14,668 nt of DNA from Deltaproteobacteria bacterium (GTDB lineage: Bacteria; Desulfobacterota; Binatia; Binatales; Binataceae), in the NCBI GenBank assembly GCA_021780585.1, contig JAJXYM010000161.1, forward strand, positions 1-14,668, given 5' to 3'. Below are positions 7,501 to 14,391 of this stretch, piece by piece; position 1 is the first letter of the stretch, and each line of letters starts with the position of its first letter. Below the pieces are notes generated by a model, which was not told the DNA's origin, did no database searches, and was given only the letters and a program-made list of their open reading frames with translations. The position numbers were made by a program, and so were the translations under genes.

Positions 7501-8553
7501 TTACCATCGCACCAGAATCAGCTCGGAACAGAAGCCGGGACCCATCGCCGCGACCAGGCCGATCGTTCCCGCCGGCGGTCGATGCCGATTCATCGTGTCC
7601 TCGAGGACGCACAGGACGGAGCCAGAGGAGAGATTGCCGATGCGCTCGAGCGATTCCCACGAGAGCCGCAGTTCGCGCTCGCGCAGATCGAGCGCCGCCT
7701 CAACCGCCTCGAGCACCTTCGGCCCTCCCGGATGGAATACCCAGCTTCCGATATCACGGCGAGTGAGATGATGTGCCGCCAGAAAGGAATCGACGTCGCC
7801 GGCGAGATTGTCTCTGATGAGCGTGGGAAGCTTTTGCGACAGTACAATCGCAAAACCTTCTTCTGAGATATCCCAGCCCATTATATCTTCGGTCCGGGAA
7901 TAAAATACCGAACGATGATCGATAATCTCCGGCCCGACAGACGGTCGTTGCGCGCCGCCGACGACGACCGCGGCCGCGCCGTCCGCGAAAATTCCGGTCG
8001 CGATCATGTTGACGGTCGTAAGGTCGTCGCGACGCATCGTGAGCGAGCAAATCTCGACCGACAGCAGGACCGCGATCTGGCGCGGGTAGGCGAGCACGTA
8101 ATCCGCCGCGCGCGAAAGACCGACCGCCCCGCCCACGCATCCGAGGCCAAAGATGGGCGTTCGCTTCAAGTCCGGCCGCAAGCCCATCCGATTGATCAGA
8201 CGGGCGTCGAGCGAGGGGCTGGCGATCCCGGTAATGGAAACGACGTAAAGCGCGTCGATATCGCCTGGCGTCAGACCCGCCTGACCCAAAGCGGCGTCGA
8301 TCGCGCCGGCGCCAAGCTCCTCGGCGGCTTCGAACCACGCCCGATTCGTCTCGCCCCAGGTCTTGAACTGGCGGTAGCGCTCGAAGGGAAAGGCGAGATG
8401 ACGCGACTTGACCCCCGCCCGAGAATGCAACCGTTCGAGCAGCGCCGCTCTGGGACCGAGCTTCGCGCCCCAGTACGCGCTCAACGCGTCGGTAATTTCT
8501 TTTTGATCAAATCGATGTTCGGGGAACTTGCTGGCCACACCCGCTATTTTCAT
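7501..8553 (-). CDS. Type III polyketide synthase (chalcone/stilbene synthase-like)
   Basis: From the chosen start this is 350 residues of thiolase fold. The active-site cysteine is C139 in GLGCVGGAVGLSRAADY, the catalytic His is H274 in WVFHPGGPKVLEAVE and the Asn is N307 in GNLSSGSVL. The C-terminal AAMGPGFCSE corresponds to the family's GFGPG loop. It would condense malonyl-CoA units onto an acyl-CoA starter to give resorcinol, pyrone or phloroglucinol-type products; the chain length cannot be predicted by eye. The frame is open to 8673, but ATG 8553 is preferred. GGAG (8562-8565) lies 8 nt upstream, and KIAGVASKFPEH is the natural family N-terminus. It is the first gene of an operon with the FAD enzyme and the YceI protein, and is divergent from an ABC exporter. 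No methyltransferase gene is nearby. Confidence 0.93.
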   Translation of the reverse strand: MKIAGVASKFPEHRFDQKEITDALSAYWGAKLGPRAALLERLHSRAGVKSRHLAFPFERYRQFKTWGETNRAWFEAAEELGAGAIDAALGQAGLTPGDIDALYVVSITGIASPSLDARLINRMGLRPDLKRTPIFGLGCVGGAVGLSRAADYVLAYPRQIAVLLSVEICSLTMRRDDLTTVNMIATGIFADGAAAVVVGGAQRPSVGPEIIDHRSVFYSRTEDIMGWDISEEGFAIVLSQKLPTLIRDNLAGDVDSFLAAHHLTRRDIGSWVFHPGGPKVLEAVEAALDLRERELRLSWESLERIGNLSSGSVLCVLEDTMNRHRPPAGTIGLVAAMGPGFCSELILVRW

Positions 8554-8652
8554 CCGCGCGACTCCATTGACCTGAAACCCTCGATGCCCGCGCGGCAAGG
8601 AAGGGCTGAACCGTGCGTCAGTACGGTCCGCGTTTAGACGGCGGCGATCGCG

Positions 8653-8658
8653 ATCATA
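8653..8658 (-). promoter_or_regulatory. Possible -10 box for the polyketide synthase operon
   Basis: On the minus strand this reads TATGAT, one base from the sigma-70 -10 consensus, and it would start transcription about 90 bp before the synthase ATG. The -35 region 17 bp upstream (TAGTTA) is weak. One of the three 9-bp boxes directly abuts it, as expected of a repressor site. Low confidence. Confidence 0.3.
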
Positions 8659-8740
8659 TTCATTTGTGACCACCGTAACTAGTATTCGAATGAATTGATA
8701 ATGGTTCTCAGAATCGCAACTTAGTCAAAACTTCATTCCG
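8658..8740. promoter_or_regulatory. Three related 9-bp boxes in the divergent PKS/ABC promoter region
   Basis: ATTCATTTG (8658-8666), CGAATGAAT (8687-8695, inverted) and TTCATTCCG (8732-8740) share the core TTCATTC/T. The first two form an inverted repeat matching at 8 of 9 positions, with a 20-bp gap. The middle copy also contains the 8-bp palindrome ATTCGAAT (8684-8691). The stretch at about 8650-8775 is clearly AT-richer than the neighbouring genes. Similar GAATGAAT/ATTCATTC half-sites are common in TetR-family operators, so shared control of synthase and exporter is plausible. No regulator gene is in the window. Confidence 0.4.
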
Positions 8741-8783
8741 ACGGGACTTGTAGCCTCCAAATCTTTGCTGCAACATCATAGCC

Positions 8784-9761
8784 GTGGCCGCCGGCGCCCC
8801 TATCGTCGAAGTCTCACGACTGCGGAAAAGCTATGGATCGCGCCTGGTTCTCGATGAAGTGAACCTGGACGTTCGCGTCGGCGAGATTGTCGGGCTGCTC
8901 GGTCCCAACGGCGCCGGCAAGACCACCACGCTTTCCATCCTGGCGACACTGCTGACCGCCGACGCGGGCGAAGTGCGTATCGCGGGTTATGATTCGCGGC
9001 GTGATGCGCAAGCGATTCGCCGGCGGCTCGGCTTCGTTCCGCAATCGATCGCGCTCTATCCCTCGCTGACGGCCTTTCAGAATGTCGAATTGTTCGCGCG
9101 CATGCACGGACTCGGCGCGCGCGCGGCGCGGAGCGCGGCGGAGGAGGCGCTCGCGCGGGTCGGCCTGTCCAATCGCGCGCGGGACGTTGTCTCCGTGCTG
9201 TCGGGCGGGATGCGGCGGCGGGTCAACCTCGCCTGCGGCATCGTCCATCGTCCGGAGATCCTGGTGCTCGACGAACCGACGGTTGGCGTCGATCCCCAAT
9301 CCCGCGAACGGATACTTGACACTTTGCGCGAACTGGCTGACGCGGGCGCTGCGATTATCTATAGCACGCACTATATGGAAGAAATCGAACGGCTGTGCGA
9401 CCGCGCCCTGCTAATCGATCACGGCCGCCTGATCGCCTCGGGCACGGTCGCGGAACTGGTCGCGCTGGCGGGTTCACGTCATCGGATGGAGTTGACCTTT
9501 CAAGGCAAGGCGCCGGCGCGTCTTTACGACGGAATTGCCGGCGTCAGCGCGCTTGAACCGGCGCCTTCGGCGGAGCGGATGGTCCTGCTGCTGGGCGATC
9601 TTGCGCAAGTCAGCCGGGTGCTCGAAAGGGCGTTGAGCGCGGGCAACCGGGTGCTCGAATTCAGCTTGCATAGCCCCAACCTTTCGGACGCCTTCATGGC
9701 GCTTACCGGCCGCGCGCTGCGCGACAATGACGCCGATAGCGCGTCTGAGCGCGGACTGTGA
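8784..9761 (+). CDS. ABC transporter ATP-binding protein (ABC-2 exporter type)
   Basis: The 325-residue protein is a complete nucleotide-binding domain. Walker A GPNGAGKTT is at 40-48, the Q-loop glutamine is Q87 in GFVPQS, the signature LSGGM is at 139-143, Walker B LVLDEP is at 160-165 and the switch histidine is H196 in STHYMEE. After about residue 230 comes the ~90-residue tail common in DrrA/CcmA-type ATPases of multidrug and lipid exporters. The start is GTG 8784. An in-frame TAG lies upstream at 8751-8753 and there is no visible ribosome binding site, so a leaderless or weakly initiated message is possible. Its TGA overlaps the permease ATG (TGATG), so the pair is one exporter. It is divergent from the type III PKS operon, which makes the polyketide product a candidate substrate. 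Confidence 0.94.
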   Translation: MAAGAPIVEVSRLRKSYGSRLVLDEVNLDVRVGEIVGLLGPNGAGKTTTLSILATLLTADAGEVRIAGYDSRRDAQAIRRRLGFVPQSIALYPSLTAFQNVELFARMHGLGARAARSAAEEALARVGLSNRARDVVSVLSGGMRRRVNLACGIVHRPEILVLDEPTVGVDPQSRERILDTLRELADAGAAIIYSTHYMEEIERLCDRALLIDHGRLIASGTVAELVALAGSRHRMELTFQGKAPARLYDGIAGVSALEPAPSAERMVLLLGDLAQVSRVLERALSAGNRVLEFSLHSPNLSDAFMALTGRALRDNDADSASERGL

Positions 9762-11464
9762 TGCTGCGCACGGTATATCTCGTCCTACGCAACGAATTTC
9801 GTCTCCTGCTGCAGGATCGGACGGCGCTGTTCATGCTGTTTCTGGCGCCGGTCGTGATTATCGCGGTGGCCGGCTTTTCGCTCGGGAACATGTTCGGCGT
9901 GCAATCGAGCGCGCGCACATTTTCGATCCCGCTCGTCGACCATGATCACGGCGCGATCGCGAAAGCGATCAGCGACGGGCTTTCGCGCGAGGAAACATTG
10001 CGCCTTGTGACCGTCGCCGACGATCGCGCGGCGCGCGCTATCGTGACGCGAAACGACGAATCGCCGCTTGCGATCGTCATCCCGGCCGGAGTCACGTCCG
10101 CCTTCGAATCGGGCCGGTCAGCGCACATCCTGATCTATGTCGATCCGGTCAAGCGGGTCGAAGCCGAGGGGATCGAGCTGCGTCTGAACGCGCTTTCGCG
10201 AGGGGTTGCGGCGCGGGCGCGCGAGCTCGCTCAGGCGCGTCTCAACCAGACCGATGCGGACGTGCGCGCGCGGGTGGATCGATTGGTCGAACAGATCGAT
10301 GCGCTGCAAGCGCAAGCCGCCGACTATCAACGCCGGATGCGGCGCGGGCGCGCGACGTTGCAGGAGACGCTCGATGCGCGGATTCGCGAAGAAATTCAAC
10401 GGATCGGCGCGCGGACGGAAGCCGCCGTGCAGCGCGCGACGGCGGCGCGGGCGGCGACGGTCCAGGAGCAACTGTCGCGCAAGCAATCCGCGATGACGGC
10501 GGTAGTGGCCTATTTGCGTCAGTTGCAGGTGAGCCGGCGCGCCTTCGAGCAATGGCTGGCGGCGCTCAAGTCGGCGGCCGGCTCGCATGCGAACGAAATT
10601 CCGCCGCCGCCGAACTGGCCGAATCCTCCGCGCGCCGAACAACTGACGGAGCTTTCGCGGCCGATCGATCTTGCGCCTGGCCGGCTCGACCTGACGGCGC
10701 CGGCTGAGCTGGCGAATTTTGCGATCGCCATCCCCGACATCCCGATGCCGCCGGCGCCACGCGTCTCGCTCGACCCGCGGAGTCTATTGCCCGCTCGTCC
10801 GCCGGCGCTGCCGGGAGACCTCGACTGGCGCGAGCGCCCGCTGACGCCGGGCTACGCCGAGGTGAACAGCTTCGACCAATATGTCCCGGGGTTCGGCATC
10901 ACCTTCCTTCTGCTCGACGTGCTGTGGGGCGTGTCGGTCGGACTGATCGACGAGCGCGACTGGGGCACGCTGCAACGGTTGCGCGTCAGCGGAGCGCCCG
11001 TGCCGGGTCTGATGATCGGCAAGCTGGCGGCGCGCGTTTTGATTGGCTTCGTTCAACTGGTCGTGTTGTTTTCGCTGGGCCGCTTGCTGTTTGGCATCGA
11101 GCTGGGCAGGAATCCGCTGATGCTGCTGTTGCCGACCGCCGCGATCGCGTTCGCGGCCGCGTCTTTCGGCCTCGTGATCGCGGGGATCGCACGAACTCGC
11201 GATTCGGTTCTGCCGATCGGTTCGGTCGCCGCGATGACCATGTCGGCGGTCGGCGGATGCTGGTGGCCGCTCAACTTCGAGCCCGGCTGGATGCGCTCGG
11301 TGGCGGCCGGGATGCCGACGACCTGGACGATGCGCGCCTACAACGATTTGATGATCCGCGGGCTCGATCCGACGCACGCGTTGTGGCCGTCGGCGATAAC
11401 GCTGGCGCTCGGAGTCGCGTTTCTGGGCGCGGGCGTGATTGGCGCCGCGCGCGTTTATCAATAA
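9761..11464 (+). CDS. ABC-2 type permease with large coiled-coil extracytoplasmic domain
   Basis: The protein has 567 residues from ATG 9761; a GTG one codon earlier (9758) is also possible. One membrane helix lies at about 21-45. The core of five more lies at about 372-394, 418-446, 452-476, 483-503 and 545-563, and the cytoplasmic IDERDWGTLQRLRVSGAP (about 396-413) is the usual coupling segment of ABC-2 permeases. Between helices 1 and 2 is an unusually large region of about 325 residues. It has an N-terminal alpha/beta part (about 50-145), a charged heptad-like helix rich in Ala, Arg, Gln and Glu at about 148-250, then a Pro-rich linker (about 279-360). The domain should face the periplasm and could receive or hand on a lipid substrate. 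It pairs with the ATPase just upstream through a TGATG overlap. Confidence 0.93.
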   Translation: MLRTVYLVLRNEFRLLLQDRTALFMLFLAPVVIIAVAGFSLGNMFGVQSSARTFSIPLVDHDHGAIAKAISDGLSREETLRLVTVADDRAARAIVTRNDESPLAIVIPAGVTSAFESGRSAHILIYVDPVKRVEAEGIELRLNALSRGVAARARELAQARLNQTDADVRARVDRLVEQIDALQAQAADYQRRMRRGRATLQETLDARIREEIQRIGARTEAAVQRATAARAATVQEQLSRKQSAMTAVVAYLRQLQVSRRAFEQWLAALKSAAGSHANEIPPPPNWPNPPRAEQLTELSRPIDLAPGRLDLTAPAELANFAIAIPDIPMPPAPRVSLDPRSLLPARPPALPGDLDWRERPLTPGYAEVNSFDQYVPGFGITFLLLDVLWGVSVGLIDERDWGTLQRLRVSGAPVPGLMIGKLAARVLIGFVQLVVLFSLGRLLFGIELGRNPLMLLLPTAAIAFAAASFGLVIAGIARTRDSVLPIGSVAAMTMSAVGGCWWPLNFEPGWMRSVAAGMPTTWTMRAYNDLMIRGLDPTHALWPSAITLALGVAFLGAGVIGAARVYQ

Positions 11465-11477
11465 CGCTCCGGCAGGT

Positions 11478-11984
11478 TCACGGCGTGGCCGGCGCCGGAT
11501 GTTCCCGTGCCGTCCATTCCAGCAGTAGCTGGCGCTGCGCGTCGCTCAATCGGGCGGCGGGATGCAGAAAGGCGTAATCCCCCGGCGGCATCGAGCCGTC
11601 TTTGATTACCTTGGTTATCGCCGCCAATTCGTCGCTCTTTTGGCTCGCGCTATAGCTTTGCCAGGCGGAGAAATCCAGCGATTTGCGCGCGTCGCCGACC
11701 CCAAACAGATATGACGGCGCGATCTTGCCAAACCCGGACGCGACGCCGTTCTCGGAATGGCAGGTGAAGCAGGAAGAATTCAGCGTCCGCACGACCTCCG
11801 GATTCGAATTCAACACGATCGACGGAGCGGCGTTGCCGGTCGGCGCGACGGGCGCGTTCGCGTTGGCGCCGGAGCATCCGGGTGTCATAGTCGCAATGAC
11901 AATGGCTATGACCATCAACAGTGGGCAGGGGCGCGAGATATTATGATTCGACAAAGATATGGAAGTTGACTTAACCAAAATCAT
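11478..11984 (-). CDS. Small haem-binding-domain lipoprotein (single CxxCH cytochrome)
   Basis: From the chosen ATG this is 168 residues. The single haem motif CFTCH is at 72-76, a DGSMPPGDYAFLHPAARLS segment (about 129-147) offers M132 as a possible sixth ligand, and a closing amphipathic helix (DAQRQLLLEW) follows. This order fits the small 'haem-binding domain' proteins found in periplasmic electron transfer or sensing. A hydrophobic stretch at about 22-33 ends in TPGC, so C37 could be lipidated, though TPGC is not a classical lipobox. The frame is open to 12059; ATG 11984 is preferred because GGAG (11994-11997) is 9 nt upstream. The gene is convergent with the ABC permease (13-bp gap) and stands alone, so its redox partner is unknown. 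Confidence 0.75.
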   Translation of the reverse strand: MILVKSTSISLSNHNISRPCPLLMVIAIVIATMTPGCSGANANAPVAPTGNAAPSIVLNSNPEVVRTLNSSCFTCHSENGVASGFGKIAPSYLFGVGDARKSLDFSAWQSYSASQKSDELAAITKVIKDGSMPPGDYAFLHPAARLSDAQRQLLLEWTAREHPAPATP

Positions 11985-12117
11985 TCCAGGATTCTCCATA
12001 AGGTCGCAAATCCATCGACGCGCATATGGCGCGCTCGGGCGAATTGCGTAAACATCCATACGATGCCAGAAATTTGCCGCAGCCGAAATCGTCCGGCGGC
12101 CGGAAGGAACCAGGTGA

Positions 12118-12193
12118 ATGGCGGGCTCGTCGGTGGTAAGATCCAGATAACAATCCGTTCGAACTCTATGAACGGTTCGTCAATCCCCAATGG
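12118..12193 (+). pseudogene. Out-of-frame 5' end of the aminotransferase gene (single-base frameshift)
   Basis: Codons at 12140-12193 are in frame with the aminotransferase below and read DPDNNPFELYERFVNPQW, which I recognise from memory as the usual N-terminus of this aminotransferase group. No ATG, GTG or TTG lies in that frame before GTG 12194, and an in-frame TAA is at 12137-12139. One frame over, ATG 12118 has a good AAGGA (12104-12108) 9 nt upstream but stops at 12148-12150. Removing a single A from the AA at 12138-12139 joins the two into MAGSSVVDPDNNPFELYERF, a natural start. So the read sequence appears to carry a one-base insertion, either real or an assembly error. Confidence 0.65.
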
Positions 12194-13492
12194 GTGCGAC
12201 TGCTCGACATTCTGCAGATGAATGTCAGTTACGAGCGTTGCGTGGGTTGCGAACTGATAACTTCCGATGGACGCCGCATTCTGGATTTCAACTCCGGCTA
12301 CTGTGTTCATAACGCCGGCCACAATCATCCGGGAATCAAGGCCGCCCTCAGGGCCGAACTGGACGGCGACGGTCCCGCCATGCTGCAGAGCAACGTCTCC
12401 GACCTTGCGGGGGAGCTGGCCGCCCGGTTATGCGAGCGCGCCGGCGGCGGATTGACCAAGGTGTTTTTCGGCAGCTCCGGCAGCGAAGGCGTGGAGACCG
12501 TAATCAAGTTCGCCCGCGCCCATACCGGCCGCGCGGCGATGCTGTCGGCCGAAGGCGGCTTTCATGGTCTAACGTGCGGCGCGTTGTCGCTGATGTCCGA
12601 CCGATTCTGGAAAGACGGGTTCGGCCCGCTGCTGCCCGACGTTGAACTGGTGACGTTCGGCGACCTCGACCAATTGTCGGCCAGGCTGGCTTCGCGACGT
12701 TTCGCGGCGCTGGTGATCGAGCCGATTCAGGTCGAAGGCGGGCTCAGGATTCCCAGCCGCGACTATCTGCAACAGGCGCGTGAACTATGCCGTCGCTACG
12801 GAACTCTATTTGTGCTGGACGAAGTTCAGACCGCCTTTTATCGCACCGGGCCGTTTCTCGCCGCGCATCACTTTGGCGTCGAACCCGATATGGTTGTGCT
12901 GGCGAAGGCGTTGAGCGGCGGCTTGATTCCGGTCGGCGCGGTGCTGATGTCGGACGCGATCTGCAATTCGGTCTACAGCTCTTTTCGGCGCGCGATCGTC
13001 CATACTTCGACCTACAGCGAGAATGCGCTGGCGATGCGCGCCGGACTGGCGAGCCTGGACGCGCTGGAGAGCGAGCGACTCGGCGAACGCGCCGCGCGGC
13101 TGGGCGACTATTTCAGGAGCCGGCTGAGCGAACGGCTGTCGGGCTTCGAGATGATCCGCGACGTCCGCGGCGTCGGAATGCTGGCCGGAATCGAGTTCCA
13201 GGCGCCGAAACGGCTGCGTTTGCGCGTGCCGTTCCAGGCGTTCGCGCGCATCCATCCCGCGATGTTCGGGCAGGTGCTGGTGATGCGGCTGTTTCGCGAT
13301 CACGGGATGCTGACGCAAATCTGCGGCAACAACTTCATGGTGCTCAAGGTCGCCCCGCCGCTGATCGTCAGCGAAGCGCAGCTTGACGAATTCGTCGCGG
13401 CGATCGGTGCGATCGTCGAACTGCTCCACGGCGGCGGCGGCTTCTGGTCGGAGGCGCTGGGATTGGCGCGGCGCGTGATCGGTTCGATTTGA
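12194..13492 (+). CDS. Class III PLP-dependent aminotransferase (aspartate aminotransferase family)
   Basis: The longest intact frame gives 432 residues from a GTG at 12194. It holds the class III fold: LDFNSGYCVHNAGHNHP at 30-46, phosphate-binding SSGSEG at 94-99, GFHG at 122-125, VLDEVQTAF at 207-215 with D209 for the pyridine nitrogen, and the PLP lysine K238 in LAKALSGG. Relatives include acetylornithine, ornithine and 4-aminobutyrate transaminases; the true substrate is not clear. The GTG has no ribosome binding site and falls inside a conserved N-terminal block, so the real start is probably ATG 12118 with a single-base frameshift between (separate entry). The C-terminal ~40 residues extend slightly past the usual end. 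No biosynthetic partner lies next to it. It is convergent with the aquaporin gene (28-bp gap). Confidence 0.9.
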   Translation: MRLLDILQMNVSYERCVGCELITSDGRRILDFNSGYCVHNAGHNHPGIKAALRAELDGDGPAMLQSNVSDLAGELAARLCERAGGGLTKVFFGSSGSEGVETVIKFARAHTGRAAMLSAEGGFHGLTCGALSLMSDRFWKDGFGPLLPDVELVTFGDLDQLSARLASRRFAALVIEPIQVEGGLRIPSRDYLQQARELCRRYGTLFVLDEVQTAFYRTGPFLAAHHFGVEPDMVVLAKALSGGLIPVGAVLMSDAICNSVYSSFRRAIVHTSTYSENALAMRAGLASLDALESERLGERAARLGDYFRSRLSERLSGFEMIRDVRGVGMLAGIEFQAPKRLRLRVPFQAFARIHPAMFGQVLVMRLFRDHGMLTQICGNNFMVLKVAPPLIVSEAQLDEFVAAIGAIVELLHGGGGFWSEALGLARRVIGSI

Positions 13493-13520
13493 GCGTCCGC
13501 GCGAGGGGGGGCGCGATCGT

Positions 13521-14225
13521 TCAGGCTTTCTTCTCCTCAGGCGCGAGCGAGCGATAGATCAAGCCGCCGAGTATCCCGCCCACGATCGGCGCGAGCCAGA
13601 ACAGCCAAAGTTGTTCGAGCGCCCATCCGCCGACGACCAGCGCCGGTCCGGTGCTGCGCGCGGGATTCACGGAAGTATTCGTCACCGGAATGCTGATCAG
13701 ATGGATTAGCGTCAGGACGAGGCCGATTGGAATCGGGGCGAAGCCGGCGGGGACGCGCTTGTCCGTGGCGCCCATGATGACGAATAGAAAAATCAGCGTC
13801 ATCACAACCTCGCAGACGATACAGGAGAGCAGGGGATAGCCGCCGGGCGAATGCGCGCCGTAGCCATTGGCGGCGAAGCCCGCGCTCAGGCTGAACCCCG
13901 CGGCGCCGCTCGCGATTACATAGAGAACCCGCGCGGCGGCGATTCCGCCCAGCACCTGCGCGACTATGTATGGGACTACCTCACTCACGGGGAAACGTCC
14001 GCCGGCGCATAGTCCGGCGGTAACGGCAGGATTGATGTGGCATCCGCTGATATGCCCGATCGCGTACGCCATCGTGAGGAGCGTCAGCCCGAACGCGAGC
14101 GCCACGCCGACGAAGCCGACGCCGGTATGCGGGAATCCCGCGGCCAGCACCGCCGTGCCGCATCCGCCGAGCACCAGCCAGAACGTACCGATGAATTCAG
14201 CTATCAGACGCCGGGACAGACTCAT
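13521..14225 (-). CDS. aqpZ: Aquaporin Z-type water channel
   Basis: The 234-residue protein is close to E. coli AqpZ along its whole length (231 residues), with six membrane helices and two half-helices. The two NPA boxes are at 65-67 (HINPAVT) and 187-189 (SVNPARS). The selectivity-filter residues match AqpZ: F45, H175, T184 and R190 correspond to F43, H174, T183 and R189, so a water-selective inner-membrane channel rather than a glycerol facilitator is expected. C62 replaces the Gly found near the first NPA box in E. coli. The frame is open to 14267, but ATG 14225 is chosen because GGGAGG (14231-14236) lies 5 nt upstream and SLSRRLIAEFIGTF is the family N-terminus. It appears to be a stand-alone gene. 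Confidence 0.95.
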   Translation of the reverse strand: MSLSRRLIAEFIGTFWLVLGGCGTAVLAAGFPHTGVGFVGVALAFGLTLLTMAYAIGHISGCHINPAVTAGLCAGGRFPVSEVVPYIVAQVLGGIAAARVLYVIASGAAGFSLSAGFAANGYGAHSPGGYPLLSCIVCEVVMTLIFLFVIMGATDKRVPAGFAPIPIGLVLTLIHLISIPVTNTSVNPARSTGPALVVGGWALEQLWLFWLAPIVGGILGGLIYRSLAPEEKKA

Positions 14226-14391
14226 GATGGCCTCCCTGGACCAATGGCTTGATATGCGGTCGCGCATGTCGCCGCCCGCCGCAGCCTTTATCTAGAATGG
14301 CTCGTTCTTTTCCGCAAGACTCCCACGCCGGCGCCGTTCCACGTTCCGGCGCGCCACGCCTCTGAGCGCTCGGCGAAGTTCGTATATTCCA

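Noticed and set aside
12092..12104. Inverted repeat TCCGG...CCGGA upstream of the aminotransferase
   Set aside because: The arms are only 5 bp and GC-only patterns of this size are frequent throughout the window.
14226..14391. Promoter-like TTGCGG and TAGATA with 17-bp spacing upstream of the aquaporin gene
   Set aside because: Each hexamer matches the sigma-70 consensus at only three of six positions, so it is not better than chance.
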